Positions 9,184-17,853 of a stretch of 64,000 nt of DNA are shown here, piece by piece. The number at the start of each line of letters is the position of its first letter. The first letter of the stretch is position 1. The position numbers and the translations under genes were made by a program. Location of the stretch: positions 1 through 64,000 of the forward strand of contig NZ_KB899110.1 in the NCBI RefSeq assembly GCF_000378045.1. Reading direction: 5' to 3'. The notes beneath the pieces were generated by a model, which saw only the letters and a program-made list of their open reading frames with translations, had not been told where the DNA came from and did not search any database. The DNA comes from Marinobacterium rhizophilum DSM 18822. Lineage in GTDB: Bacteria; Pseudomonadota; Gammaproteobacteria; Pseudomonadales; Balneatricaceae.

Positions 9184-9909
9184 ATGCAATCCAGGGTTGC
9201 TCGCCTCGACCGCTTTATCAGCGTACGCACCGGTATCAACCGCAAGCACGTGCGGCTGATGCTGGCCCAGGGGCGGGTGCAGGTGGATGGTGTACCGGCA
9301 ACGGACATCCAGCAGCCGGTCGGTGAATTCAGCCGCGTGCTGCTCGATGGCGAGGTGCTGCAGGCCAACACCCCGCGCTATGTCATGCTCCACAAGCCCG
9401 TGGGCGTGGTGAGCGCCACGCGGGATACGCTGCATAAAACGGTGATTGATCTTCTGGAGTGTCCGGATGCGGATACGCTGCACATTGTGGGGCGGCTGGA
9501 TCTGAACTCCTCCGGCCTGCTGTTGCTGACCAACGATGGCCGCTGGTCTCGCGAGCTGACCTCGCCGCAGAGCAAGGTTAGCAAGCAGTACCGGGTTACC
9601 CTGGCCAATCCCATCGGTGAGGATTATGTCGCGGCCTTTGCGGGCGGCATGTACTTCGCCTACGAAGACATCACCACCCGGCCCGCAGGGCTGCGTATAC
9701 TCAGCGAACGGGTGGCGGAAGTCACCCTGGTCGAGGGCCGGTATCACCAGATAAAGCGCATGTTCGGCCGCTTTCGCAATCCGGTACTGGCCCTGCACCG
9801 TCATGCCATTGGCAATCTGGCGCTTGATCCGAATCTGGAGCCGGGGCAAAGCCGCGAGCTGACCTGCCAGGAAGTGCGCTCGATCGCGGGCAAGGTGCCC
9901 GCAAACTGA
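9184..9909 (+). CDS. RsuA-family rRNA pseudouridine synthase
   Basis: The enzyme isomerises a specific uridine in ribosomal RNA. An S4-like RNA-binding domain spans about residues 5-60 (RLDRFISVRTGINRKHVRL). The catalytic domain follows, with the aspartate in GRLDLNSSGLLLLTNDG. The C-terminal RYHQIKRMFGRFRNPVLALHR matches RsuA/RluB/RluE/RluF enzymes. At 241 aa it is closest in length to RsuA, which modifies 16S rRNA U516, but RluE-type specificity is not excluded. The ATG at 9184 has GGGAGG upstream. The downstream hydrolase gene starts 23 bp after its stop, so the two are probably co-transcribed. Confidence 0.88.
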   Translation: MQSRVARLDRFISVRTGINRKHVRLMLAQGRVQVDGVPATDIQQPVGEFSRVLLDGEVLQANTPRYVMLHKPVGVVSATRDTLHKTVIDLLECPDADTLHIVGRLDLNSSGLLLLTNDGRWSRELTSPQSKVSKQYRVTLANPIGEDYVAAFAGGMYFAYEDITTRPAGLRILSERVAEVTLVEGRYHQIKRMFGRFRNPVLALHRHAIGNLALDPNLEPGQSRELTCQEVRSIAGKVPAN

Positions 9910-9932
9910 ATTGACCGAATGGCTGGCCCTCG

Positions 9933-10598
9933 ATGCCTGAACATGCGAACGATGAAATAGTCATACTGGTGCACGGCTTCAACAAGGGATGGCGGGATAT
10001 GGCCTACCTTGAGGCCGGCCTGCGGCGCGAGGGCTGGAAAACGCTCACCGTGAGCCTGCCGACGCTGTTCGGTGACATGGATGACATGGTCGCCGCCATG
10101 GCCGCTCAGCTCAAGGGCATTACGCCGCGCTATCGCCAAGTGCATTATGTTGCCCACAGCCTGGGCGGGTTAATCACCTTTAATTTTATCCGCCGCACAC
10201 AACAGCAGAATGTCGGGCGCTGCGTGTTTATTGCCACGCCCCACGGCGGCTCGCGCCTGGCTGAGCTCGCCAGCCAGATTCCGTTCTATGCGCGGGTCTT
10301 CAAACCCGTCGCAGAGCTTGTGCCCAGCGACGCTTACGACGGCTGCTATGCGGATTCCGGCCTTACGGTGGGTGTGATCGCCGGTTGCAGCAATAGCAGC
10401 CTGTTGGGGAAGCTGTTTTTGTCGCCGCACAGTGATGGCCGCGTGGAGGTGGGGTCCGTCCGTCTCGGCGGTGCATCCGATATGATCCTGTTGCCCTATG
10501 GTCACAAGGATATTCACCACCAGAAAGAGACCCTGCAGCGGGTACTGGAGTTTCTGAAGCAGGGCGCATTCAGCCGCCAGGCCGAACACTCGCGATAG
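9933..10598 (+). CDS. Alpha/beta hydrolase, lipase-like
   Basis: This 221-residue hydrolase opens with ILVHGFNKGWRDM, the strand and oxyanion region of the alpha/beta fold. The nucleophile elbow AHSLGG lies near residues 73-78, and FIATPHGGSRLAE follows, as in PGAP1-like or lecithin-acyltransferase-like esterases. A late histidine in GHKDIHHQ could complete the triad. No signal peptide is visible, so it is probably cytoplasmic. It lies 23 bp after the pseudouridine synthase gene. The substrate is unknown; an ester or acyl-lipid is likely. Confidence 0.82.
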   Translation: MPEHANDEIVILVHGFNKGWRDMAYLEAGLRREGWKTLTVSLPTLFGDMDDMVAAMAAQLKGITPRYRQVHYVAHSLGGLITFNFIRRTQQQNVGRCVFIATPHGGSRLAELASQIPFYARVFKPVAELVPSDAYDGCYADSGLTVGVIAGCSNSSLLGKLFLSPHSDGRVEVGSVRLGGASDMILLPYGHKDIHHQKETLQRVLEFLKQGAFSRQAEHSR

Positions 10599-10757
10599 CC
10601 TTGTTCGTGCTTCAATCGCTTGAGAAGACAGTAAATCTATTTATTAATCCGTGCTAATTTGTGTCGTCAGTAGCGGTTTAATAAAGTGGCGCAGGGCACG
10701 CCAATATTGGCCAGCGGCCAATGCGAGCCCGGATAAAACCCAGGAACAGGATGTTAC

Positions 10758-11165
10758 ATGAACGTTGATATCAGCATTGATGCTAGCCTCGGCGAAACCG
10801 AGGTGCTGGAACTGTACCGTGCCAATCATTGGTCCGCCGCCGACAAGCCCGCCGCGCTGATGGCGGCGCTGCACAATTCCCATAGCCTGGTGACCGCCCG
10901 CATCGATGGCCGGCTGGTGGGGTTGGGTAACGCCCTGTCCGATGGTCACCTGGTGGTGTACTACCCGCACCTGCTGGTACATCCGGATTTTCAGGGGCAG
11001 GGCATTGGGCGTGCGCTGATGCAGGCACTGCAGTCACGCTACGCGGGTTTTCACCAGCAGATGCTCACCGCGGATGGCGGGGCCATCGATTTCTACCGCG
11101 CGCTGGGATTTGAGCGCGCCGGCAAGACTGAGCCCATGTGGATCTATGCGGGAACGGATCATTAG
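10758..11165 (+). CDS. GNAT-family N-acetyltransferase
   Basis: This 135-residue GNAT enzyme moves an acetyl group from acetyl-CoA to an amine. The acetyl-CoA-binding loop is clear as QGQGIGRALM (near residues 78-87), preceded by LLVHPDFQ. The C-terminal IDFYRALGFERAG forms the last strands. AGGA precedes the ATG at 10758. The acceptor substrate is not evident. A partial second copy of its 3' end lies at 11691-11798, showing that this stretch has been duplicated. Confidence 0.88.
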   Translation: MNVDISIDASLGETEVLELYRANHWSAADKPAALMAALHNSHSLVTARIDGRLVGLGNALSDGHLVVYYPHLLVHPDFQGQGIGRALMQALQSRYAGFHQQMLTADGGAIDFYRALGFERAGKTEPMWIYAGTDH

Positions 11166-11324
11166 GAGCTTCGGCGGTGCAGTTCATACAGATAGGTAAC
11201 AGCTCAGTTCAAATACATGGGTAACACTTGCAGGCGCTTAGTGCCTTGGCCCATCCACAGGAAGTAACTGAAAGGGCCTTATTTCAGCGGTGCAGACGGG
11301 TATATCGAGGCGGTTTGATTGTTT

Positions 11325-11545
11325 GGATTGCGCCTTGCTGGCGCGTTACTTTCTTTGCACGCGCAAAGAAAGTAACCAAAGAAAGGCGCCCCCGAAGAAG
11401 CCTTCCTGCTGCGCTCCGACATCATTGTACGGGCGCAGCTAACGGCACATCCTGTGCCTAATCTGCGGACTCGACAGTCCCTGTCTCCGCCCCTGCGGGC
11501 CTGATCGCACAATGACGCCAGTGCTCGCTGGCTTCAAAAGGGGTA
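11325..11545 (+). repeat. Dispersed intergenic repeat, copy A (fullest)
   Basis: The repeat begins with a strong palindrome (TTACTTTCTTTGCACGCG followed by its inverted arm) and runs about 220 bp to 'CCAGTGCTCGCTGGCTTC'. Partial or diverged copies occur near 13510-13612, 18805-18865, 19037-19160 and 49960-50200. It is probably a mobile or recombination-spread intergenic element rather than a gene. Confidence 0.75.
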
Positions 11546-11580
11546 ACAGGAGCCGTTCTGTTATCCTGGTAGTAGCGTGG

Positions 11581-11671
11581 AGCACGGCGTCTGCCGATCA
11601 GCTGCAATACCGTCGCTGAACGTTCCTTCGCCGGTGTGCTGGATCAGGTCCTGAACGGACCCTATCGCGGG
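11581..11671 (+). pseudogene. DUF2726 gene fragment
   Basis: About 90 bases match the N-terminal coding part of the intact DUF2726 gene at 13823-14410 (its region near 13906-14007). They include CAGCTGCAATACCG and AACGTTCCTT, but a 24-base block between these is missing. No start and no C-terminal part is present. It is a relic of duplication. Confidence 0.75.
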
Positions 11672-11690
11672 GTCACCTATTAGCTGACGG

Positions 11691-11798
11691 TTTTCACCAG
11701 CAGATGCTCACGGCCCATCGACTTCTACCAGCGCGCTGGGGTTTGAGCGCGCCGGCAAAACTGAGCCCATGTGGATCTATGCCGGCAACGATCATTAG
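11691..11798 (+). pseudogene. GNAT gene 3' fragment
   Basis: The 108 bases nearly repeat the last 120 bases of the GNAT gene ending at 11165, from 'TTTTCACCAGCAGATGCTCAC' through the shared 'GATCATTAG' end. A short internal deletion has removed part of the loop before the terminal strands. It directly follows the DUF2726 fragment, so both arose in the same rearrangement. Confidence 0.8.
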
Positions 11799-11964
11799 CT
11801 TTCGCTTCCTGCGATTCTGCGCTTGGGCAGGACAAGGAAGTTGCTGCTATCGTGTAACCTGTCTGTGTTCGTGCGCAGCTTTAGTGGGTTGCGAACGGAA
11901 TCTTGGTGCGACTTTCAGGATGTAGGCGCATTGTTAGTCATCATGGATACTCAAGGACTGAGCT

Positions 11965-12540
11965 ATGGATGGTTTCGTGATTGTTTTGCTGCTGGTCGTG
12001 GCAGCGCTGCTTTTTCTGCAACTCTTCGCCCGTAATGGTGCAAGGGAAGCCCCTGTCGCCCCGTCGTTTTATCGGCGCCGACAGGCGCTCTTCACTCCCG
12101 CGGAACGCTCCTTCGCCGCTGTGCTGGATAAGGTACTGGATGCGCGCTACCGGGTGTATGGCAAGGTTCGGGTGGTGGAGCTTATCGAACCACTGCCCTG
12201 CAAAGACCGCCGCATCTGGCAAAAGGCCTTCAACCGCATCAGCACCAGTCATTTTGATTTCGTGATCTGTAACAGCAGCGACCTTGCACCTGTCTGTGTC
12301 GTCGAGCTCGATGACAGTGGCTATCAGCAGAGCAAAAAACTGCAGCACGACGAGGTGCTGACCAGAATCTGTTTGCAGGTGAAGCTGCCGCTGGTCCGGG
12401 TGCCGGCGAAGAGGGACTACAAGCAGGCGGACGTCGCCGTCATTCTCGAGGCGTTGCGGGATATTGCCGGGCACGCCGCTGCAGAACCTGCTACCCCGAA
12501 GGCGCCAATGCGCGCCGTGCGCAACGCCGAGAGCGTTTGA
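11965..12540 (+). CDS. DUF2726 domain protein, N-terminal membrane anchor (copy 1)
   Basis: This 191-residue protein has an N-terminal hydrophobic segment (FVIVLLLVVAALLFLQLFA, residues 4-22). A DUF2726 domain follows (about residues 38-150) with ALFTPAERSF, VYGKVRVVELI, HFDFVICNSSDL and VVELDDS. DUF2726 has a predicted restriction-endonuclease-like core, and the D...ELDD pattern is compatible with a degenerate or active PD-(D/E)xK site. The function is unknown. It is 70-80% similar by eye to the paralogue at 13823-14410, and the two share the bases just before the start codon (ACTCARGGAYTGAGCTATG). Confidence 0.8.
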   Translation: MDGFVIVLLLVVAALLFLQLFARNGAREAPVAPSFYRRRQALFTPAERSFAAVLDKVLDARYRVYGKVRVVELIEPLPCKDRRIWQKAFNRISTSHFDFVICNSSDLAPVCVVELDDSGYQQSKKLQHDEVLTRICLQVKLPLVRVPAKRDYKQADVAVILEALRDIAGHAAAEPATPKAPMRAVRNAESV

Positions 12541-12804
12541 GGCGGTTTTTGAAAACCGTTATCGAGTGCAGGCCTGGCCTGTGCCGGTCACGTTGCACTC
12601 GGGCCCGGCCTGGCTTGGCCCGGCCTGGGTGCGTTCAGTCTTGGCTGTCACGGCTCGAATAGTTTCGACTAAGCTGAAGTCTTCAATCGAGCAAGAGGGG
12701 CGGGTTGTACGAGAGCCCGCGTGCCTGTGCGGCAGACGCTGACGTTGCCCTGTATCACCCTCGAGTTACAGGGCCGCTAATCGAATGATTTGAATAGGTG
12801 TGCA

Positions 12805-13353
12805 ATGAAAGCACGGAAGGCGCTGTCGACACTGCTGTTAATGCTGGCTGTTTGCAGTGCACCGGCATTTGCAGACGAGATGAAATTCCAGGTGTGTGAA
12901 AGCACCTATGCCTTATGCACTACCGCCTCGTGTAACGCGAAAAAAGGCACAGACGATGTCGTATCCTGCAAATGCGATGTGAAAACCGGTTATTCGCTCG
13001 GCAGTAAAGCGTGCGACAGCGTTCAAGAGCAGGTCGAGGGCGCGTCGATCAGATCCCGCTATTACCCGATCAAGAGTGTCGTCAGCTGTTTAAACGACGA
13101 ACCCTGGGCGTACTGTCTGGACGCGCAGTGCACTGTTGACGAGAACGGGACCACGGCCCACTGCGATTGCAGCCTTGCTCCCAGTACGACTGCCTACGTC
13201 GCGACCACCGATACCTATGACAGCAGTACCTGTACATCCGGACCCATTTCATCGGCAACCTTCGATCAGGTGCTCGAAGCGACCGAATTTCTGAAGACCA
13301 GTAAAGAGCTTCTGCCATTCGATATTGAGATTCTGAATGTTCAGAGCCAGTAA
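12805..13353 (+). CDS. Secreted cysteine-rich protein with two tandem repeats
   Basis: This 182-residue protein starts with a clear signal peptide (MKARKALSTLLLMLAVCSAP, cleavage after AFA before DE). The mature part has two copies of one cysteine pattern, C-x6-C-x4-C-x(10-11)-C-x-C-x(n)-C. One lies at about residues 29-68 (beginning CESTYALC) and one at about 91-141 (beginning CLNDEPWAYC). Six cysteines per repeat suggest disulfide-bonded small domains in the periplasm or outside. The ATG at 12805 starts the signal peptide cleanly; a TTG five codons earlier is not needed. I do not recognise a named family. Confidence 0.78.
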   Translation: MKARKALSTLLLMLAVCSAPAFADEMKFQVCESTYALCTTASCNAKKGTDDVVSCKCDVKTGYSLGSKACDSVQEQVEGASIRSRYYPIKSVVSCLNDEPWAYCLDAQCTVDENGTTAHCDCSLAPSTTAYVATTDTYDSSTCTSGPISSATFDQVLEATEFLKTSKELLPFDIEILNVQSQ

Positions 13354-13384
13354 GGGGTGTGGGGTTACGTCTTCAAGGCATTCT

Positions 13385-13612
13385 TGCCTTGAAGAATGCG
13401 CCCTCACGATATTCCCAGTACGGCATTCGCGGCTTTCGTAGGGTGCTAATGAGCCTGCGAATTGCACCGTGCGGCGGTCGCTGCTAATTTTCGATGAGAT
13501 TCAGATGGCTGTGTTTGAGCCTGTGCCTAATCTGCGGCTCGACAATCCCTGTCTTCACCCCTGCGGGCCTGATCGTACAATGACGCCAGTGCTCGCCGGC
13601 TTCATAAGGGGG
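13385..13612 (+). repeat. Dispersed repeats: TAGGGTGC-type unit plus partial copy B
   Basis: The first part (13385-13525) nearly repeats 18866-19005, including 'GAATTGCACCGTGCGGCGG' and 'TTTTCGATGAGATT'. The second part (13510-13612) repeats the 3' half of the dispersed element at 11325-11545. No gene lies in this 470-bp interval before the second DUF2726 gene. Confidence 0.75.
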
Positions 13613-13822
13613 AATCGGAGCTGTTCTGAAATCACGTTAGTGTTGAATTCAGATAGGTCGCCGCTGAAATTGAACCTTGAGACGGGGCTTGGCGCCTGAA
13701 AAGGACGCTGAGGGTGTCGGCTTTTCCGCTCTTGTGTGAGGCTTTGATTCGGAGCAAACTGAGCCGCTGTCGCGTCTGCCAAATTAGTGACGCACTCATC
13801 ATGAATACTCAGGGATTGAGCT

Positions 13823-14410
13823 ATGGATGGTCTTGTAATTGGTGTGCTGCTGTTCGTGGCAGCGCTGGTTTTACTGAAATTCCTCGCTCGTAATCGCGCT
13901 CGCACGGCGCCCGCCGAACAGCTGCAATACCGCCGCCGACCAGCACTTTTCACTGCCGCCGAACGTTCCTTTGCCGGCGTACTGGACCAGGTTCTGGATG
14001 GGCGCTATCGCATCTACGGCAAGGTCCGCGTCGCCGATCTTATAGAACCGCTGCCCGGCAAAGACCGGCGCATCTGGCAAAAATCCTTCAATCGCATCAG
14101 CGCCAAGCATTTCGATTTCGTCATCTGCAACAGTAGCGACCTGGTGCCCCTCGTTGTGATAGAGCTGGACGACAGCAGCCATCAGAAGGCCAAGCGCCAG
14201 CAACGCGACGAGATGCTGCAGCAGATCTGTGAACAGGTACAGCTGCCGCTGATCCGGGTGCCGGCGCGCAAAGCGTACAAGCTGGCTGACGTTGAAGCCT
14301 ACCTGAAGCCGTTGCGGGATCTCGCCGCGCTGGATGGCCCTGAAGCGGACGGCGTGATCACATCGATGCGGGCCACGCGGGATGACAGTGGCTGGGCGGC
14401 AGGGATGTAA
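13823..14410 (+). CDS. DUF2726 domain protein, N-terminal membrane anchor (copy 2)
   Basis: This 195-residue paralogue of the protein at 11965-12540 has the same layout. A single N-terminal membrane segment (LVIGVLLFVAALVLLKFLA) precedes the DUF2726 domain, with ALFTAAERSF, IYGKVRVADLI, HFDFVICNSSDLVPL and VIELDDSS. The C-terminal tail differs. Its sequence is the parent type of the two broken copies: the N-terminal fragment at 11581 and the C-terminal fragment at 19195. The domain is nuclease-like by fold prediction in the literature on DUF2726; activity is not shown. Repeated local duplication suggests a recombining accessory locus. Confidence 0.82.
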   Translation: MDGLVIGVLLFVAALVLLKFLARNRARTAPAEQLQYRRRPALFTAAERSFAGVLDQVLDGRYRIYGKVRVADLIEPLPGKDRRIWQKSFNRISAKHFDFVICNSSDLVPLVVIELDDSSHQKAKRQQRDEMLQQICEQVQLPLIRVPARKAYKLADVEAYLKPLRDLAALDGPEADGVITSMRATRDDSGWAAGM

Positions 14411-14479
14411 GCATAGGTGGTGATTTTGTGAGCTTGGCACGATGCTGATTTAAACGGCAACCGCTGGGAATCGATCTAA

Positions 14480-14690
14480 CAGGTTGTTGAAAAGCGTTAG
14501 CGAGGCAGCTAGCGCAAGCGGTACGCCGCCCGGACAAGAATCGGCGAAATGAGGGAGTTTATAGCCTATAAATGACCGAATTATTCGCTTCGCTCTCCCC
14601 TTCGGGGCCGCACTAAAGTGCGTTCAGGCAAAGCCTGTGAGCCGATTTTTAACGCCGCGATAGCAACGCAGGTAGTTTTTCAACAGCCTG
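14480..14690 (+). mobile_element. MITE-like element with CAGGYTGTTGAAAA ends
   Basis: The 211-bp segment is bounded by inverted repeats, CAGGTTGTTGAAAA at the left and TTTTCAACAGCCTG at the right (13 of 14 match). Further interior similarity includes 'GCGTTAGCGAGGC' against 'GCGATAGCAACGC'. It has no transposase and no complete ORF. The form is that of a non-autonomous element of the kind common between genes in Pseudomonas and marine relatives. Confidence 0.65.
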
Positions 14691-14773
14691 CTAAAGCACA
14701 GGCTGCGGGGCCGCTCCGTGACTGCCCCTTGGCCAAAACACTGAAGCGCGTCAATTTACAGAGGGCACGCGGT

Positions 14774-15061
14774 TTGAGAAAAATAATACTGTTAGCCATT
14801 ATCGGCTTTGGTTTCTGGAGCTACTACCAGAATGCGCCTCAGTCCATGCCGTCTGGCAAGGGTGGGCAATTTCAAACCGGTTACCACCCGGCAGACCTGG
14901 ATCGGGCACAACCGGAAACAGACTTTCGCTGCGATGGCCGGCAGTATTGCAGCCAAATGACATCCAGAGCGGAAGCCGAATTTTTTGTCAGGAATTGCCC
15001 CAATACCAAAATGGACGGTGACCACGATGGCATCCCCTGTGAGAATGACAGCCGTTTTTAA
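14774..15061 (+). CDS. Excalibur calcium-binding domain protein
   Basis: This 95-residue protein has a short N-terminal hydrophobic segment (IILLAIIGFGFWSYY), a linker, and a C-terminal Excalibur domain (about residues 60-95). Two cysteines in FRCDGRQYC and the loop DGDHDGIPCEN match the domain signature. Excalibur domains bind calcium through the DxDxDG loop and occur in surface and nuclease-associated proteins. I chose the TTG at 14774 because GAGGG precedes it and LRKIILL makes a sensible anchor start. The longer frame begins inside the MITE-like element. It is probably membrane-anchored and periplasmic. Confidence 0.75.
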   Translation: MRKIILLAIIGFGFWSYYQNAPQSMPSGKGGQFQTGYHPADLDRAQPETDFRCDGRQYCSQMTSRAEAEFFVRNCPNTKMDGDHDGIPCENDSRF

Positions 15062-15215
15062 CAGCCTGTTAAGGCGTCGTAACGACCAATGAAACAGGTT
15101 GTCGCAGCTTCAATCGTTCATTAAGCTCCGGGTATCGGACGCAACAATCAACACAGAGTGTTATCAATCTCAGATAAAGACTCCCAAGGATGGGATAAGG
15201 GGCACAGGGACGGTC

Positions 15216-16181
15216 ATGGCAAAAGTTACAGCGATCAAGTATTCAGGCGTTTTCTATCTCAAAGTCATGCTCATGAGCTTTCTGCTCTGGCTCTGGCTGG
15301 AACTGGCCACCGACTGGCGTGTGGATGCGCACGATTTTCTCGTGCCCTTTGCCACCTTTCTGTACCTGTGTATCTGCGCCAGTTACCGCATTACCATCGC
15401 CAGCCGGTCGCTGGTTGTCTCGCGCTCGGGCGGCGTGCTGGCACGTATCGCACTCGACAAGCTGACAGACGTCAGGCAGCGCAGGGGCTGGCTGCGACTG
15501 TTGCTGTCGGATGATACGCGCTACCGGCTGCCACTTAGCCGCTTCTCGAAAGCCGATCAGGCATTGCTGCAGCAAAGGCTCGATGCCGCGTTGCAGGGCG
15601 CCTTGCCTGAATCCGAACTCGCCCCCCAGGACTGGCTCAGCAACCGGGCTGCCAAACGGGAAATCAGGGCCTTGGCGGACAAGGGCGTCAGCCGGCAGGA
15701 CATGTTCGACCGCCTGTCGGAGCGCGGTATTCCGCTGGGTCATCTGGCGCGCCTGATTGCGGTGACGCCGGACCCGACCCTGTGCCTGCTGCACAATGGC
15801 CGGAACAACCTGCTGCTGACGCTGATTTTCGTACAGGGGCTAATCATGTTTGGCTTCCTGTTCCTGCTGGCGTACTTCAGCCGCTACGAGGAGATCACCA
15901 TCATTGGCGGCGTCGGCATCGTCATTGAAGTGCTGCTGCTGTGGGGCATCTACCGTTATCGCTTCTGGGCCTATAATCTCTGCCTGGTGCTGACGCTGAC
16001 GAATCTGCCCAAAGCCCTGATGGGCGTAATGCACGATCCTGGCCTGCTGCGTATTTTGAGCATTGCTTTCGCCGTGCTGTGCATTGCACTGGCCTGGCAC
16101 CTGCGGGTGGCGCTCTATCCGGATCTGGGCTGGTTCCGGGCCGCGAAGAAGGTCGACGGGGAGTACCGGTTCGAGTCGTGA
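15216..16181 (+). CDS. Uncharacterised membrane protein with PH-like segment
   Basis: This 321-residue protein has two N-terminal membrane segments (VFYLKVMLMSFLLWLWLEL and FLVPFATFLYLCICASY). A soluble middle follows (about residues 70-200) whose start (YRITIASRSLVVSRSGGVLARIALDKLTDV) resembles a bacterial PH domain. About four C-terminal membrane segments come after it. The ATG at 15216 has AGGGA upstream; the 39 preceding in-frame codons have no anchor or homology. The function is unknown. It is not obviously in an operon, since the DinB gene starts 77 bp later. Confidence 0.7.
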   Translation: MAKVTAIKYSGVFYLKVMLMSFLLWLWLELATDWRVDAHDFLVPFATFLYLCICASYRITIASRSLVVSRSGGVLARIALDKLTDVRQRRGWLRLLLSDDTRYRLPLSRFSKADQALLQQRLDAALQGALPESELAPQDWLSNRAAKREIRALADKGVSRQDMFDRLSERGIPLGHLARLIAVTPDPTLCLLHNGRNNLLLTLIFVQGLIMFGFLFLLAYFSRYEEITIIGGVGIVIEVLLLWGIYRYRFWAYNLCLVLTLTNLPKALMGVMHDPGLLRILSIAFAVLCIALAWHLRVALYPDLGWFRAAKKVDGEYRFES

Positions 16182-16258
16182 AGGGGGCTGGCTTGCGCAA
16201 AGCGGTAACCCGCCTGGCGTTCCAGCAACGCTGTTTATATAAATGACAAAGGATTCCC

Positions 16259-16801
16259 ATGGCGCTCAAGCAACAGCTCGAATTACTGGCCGCGTACAAT
16301 GCCTGGATGAACGCGAAGGTCTACGGGGCGGCGGCGCGCCTTGATGCGCAGGAGCTTGTCAGGGATCGCGGCGCCTTTTTTGGTTCCGTGCTCGGAACCC
16401 TGAATCACCTCGTTGTCGGCGATACGATCTGGCTGCAGCGGTTTGCGACGCACCCGGCATGCGGCCTTTCACTGCGCCAAGTGGTCGAACTGCCGGCGCC
16501 GGCATCCCTCGATCAGCAGCTGTTCGCAGACCTGCAAGCCCTGCAAACGCACAGAGCCTGGCTGGATGCGCAGATCACCCAATGGATCGCGGCGCTCACG
16601 GAAGGCGACCTGGAGCATGTGCTCCACTACCGCAACACCAGGGGCATTCCCGCCAACAAGCGCTACGCCAGCCTGCTGCTACACTTTTTCAATCATCAGA
16701 CCCACCACCGGGGCCAGGTATCGACTTTGCTGTCCCAGGCAGGGGTGGATATCGGGGAGACGGATCTGTTGGCGTTAATCCCGGACGAAACGGCGGTCTG
16801 A
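16259..16801 (+). CDS. DinB-family metal-dependent protein
   Basis: This 180-residue four-helix-bundle protein is of the DinB/YfiT type. Family features are the early YNAWMNAKVY helix, GTLNHLVVGDTIWLQR (first metal-ligand His) and LLLHFFNHQTHHRGQV (two further His). The three histidines form the usual metal site. Known relatives act as thiol transferases or damage-inducible proteins of unclear role. A near-full duplicate with two nonsense codons is at 19516-20058. The ATG at 16259 gives exactly the family start MALKQQLELLAAYN. Confidence 0.88.
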   Translation: MALKQQLELLAAYNAWMNAKVYGAAARLDAQELVRDRGAFFGSVLGTLNHLVVGDTIWLQRFATHPACGLSLRQVVELPAPASLDQQLFADLQALQTHRAWLDAQITQWIAALTEGDLEHVLHYRNTRGIPANKRYASLLLHFFNHQTHHRGQVSTLLSQAGVDIGETDLLALIPDETAV

Positions 16802-17019
16802 CTTTGGGGTTCGGTCCGGCTCCGTCGGATCATGCCCAGGATGCCGTTAGGTGAATAAAAACAGGTGACCCCTTTCCCGACGCTGGACCTGTACAACGGG
16901 GTCGTTCATCGTATTCGACGGCTGATCAGCTGTCTTGAACAGGGTGCAGGCCGAGATGGATGCGGGAATGGCGCTTCAGCATCAAGCCTGGAAACAAAAC
17001 GCGCAGGTGTAATAGTGCA

Positions 17020-17853
17020 ATGACAGACTCAAGCAACCCCCTGTTCTGGCGGGACTCGCGGATGCCGCATCTGGAGCTGCGAAAGGTGAGTGACGGACGC
17101 AAGGCCTGCTATGCGCCGCACAGCCATACACACTGGTCCCTGGGCGCTATCACCGAGGGCACGAGCACCTTTTGCTACCGTGATGACCAGCATCAGGTCG
17201 GTGCCGGGACCCTCGTGCTGATGAACCCGGACTGGGTCCACGCCTGCAATCCTATCGACAACCAGCCCTGGGCCTACTTGATGCTCTACGTCGACACCGG
17301 CTGGCTGACGCAGCTGCGCTACGAAGCCGGGCTGCTGGATGCGCCCCGCTGGCAGGATATCGCGACGGCCGTTATTACGGACGCCGGCTTGTATGAGGGT
17401 TACGTTCGCATGGTGGACAGTCTGCTGGACCCGCAGCGGGAGCTGCTGGAAAAGCAGACGCAAGTGGCCGCCTACCTGTCCAGCTTGATGCACGCGCTGG
17501 CCGGGCAAACGCTGCCGCCGCTGCCGAGGGCACCGGAAGTCCTGCAGGCAGTGGCGGCTCACCTGGACGAGCGTGCGACAGAGGACGTATCTTTGGATAC
17601 CTTGTGTGATCGCTCCGGCCTCAGTCCGGGTCATCTCATCCGGGCTTTCAAGCAGCATTTTGGGCTCACGCCGCACGCTTATCAGATCAATCGTCGGATA
17701 CAGTTCGGCCAGCAAGAGCTGAAAGGTGGCAGGCCTATAGTAGAGGCCGCGTTGAATGCGGGCTTTAACGACCAGCCGCATTTTCAGCGCACCTTCAAGC
17801 GGCTGGTTGCCGCGACGCCGGATCAGTACCGCAAGTCCCTAGTCAAGAAGTAG
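17020..17853 (+). CDS. AraC-family transcriptional regulator
   Basis: This 277-residue regulator has an N-terminal cupin-like sensor domain (about residues 20-110) containing PHSHTHWSLGAI. The C-terminal AraC domain (about residues 180-275) has two helix-turn-helix units: SLDTLCDRSGLSPGHLIRAF and the conserved IVEAALNAGFNDQPHFQRTFK. It converges on the LysE-type exporter gene and overlaps it by 15 bp. AraC/LysE pairs are common, with the regulator controlling export of an amino acid or related compound; here that is inference. The ATG at 17020 (MTDSSNPLFW) is preferred over an upstream start, since the added 20 residues are basic filler. Confidence 0.88.
   Translation: MTDSSNPLFWRDSRMPHLELRKVSDGRKACYAPHSHTHWSLGAITEGTSTFCYRDDQHQVGAGTLVLMNPDWVHACNPIDNQPWAYLMLYVDTGWLTQLRYEAGLLDAPRWQDIATAVITDAGLYEGYVRMVDSLLDPQRELLEKQTQVAAYLSSLMHALAGQTLPPLPRAPEVLQAVAAHLDERATEDVSLDTLCDRSGLSPGHLIRAFKQHFGLTPHAYQINRRIQFGQQELKGGRPIVEAALNAGFNDQPHFQRTFKRLVAATPDQYRKSLVKK

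Noticed and set aside
8815-9849. 344-residue minus-strand ORF across the oxidoreductase and rsuA-like genes
   Set aside because: It spans two well-supported plus-strand genes and shows no domain.
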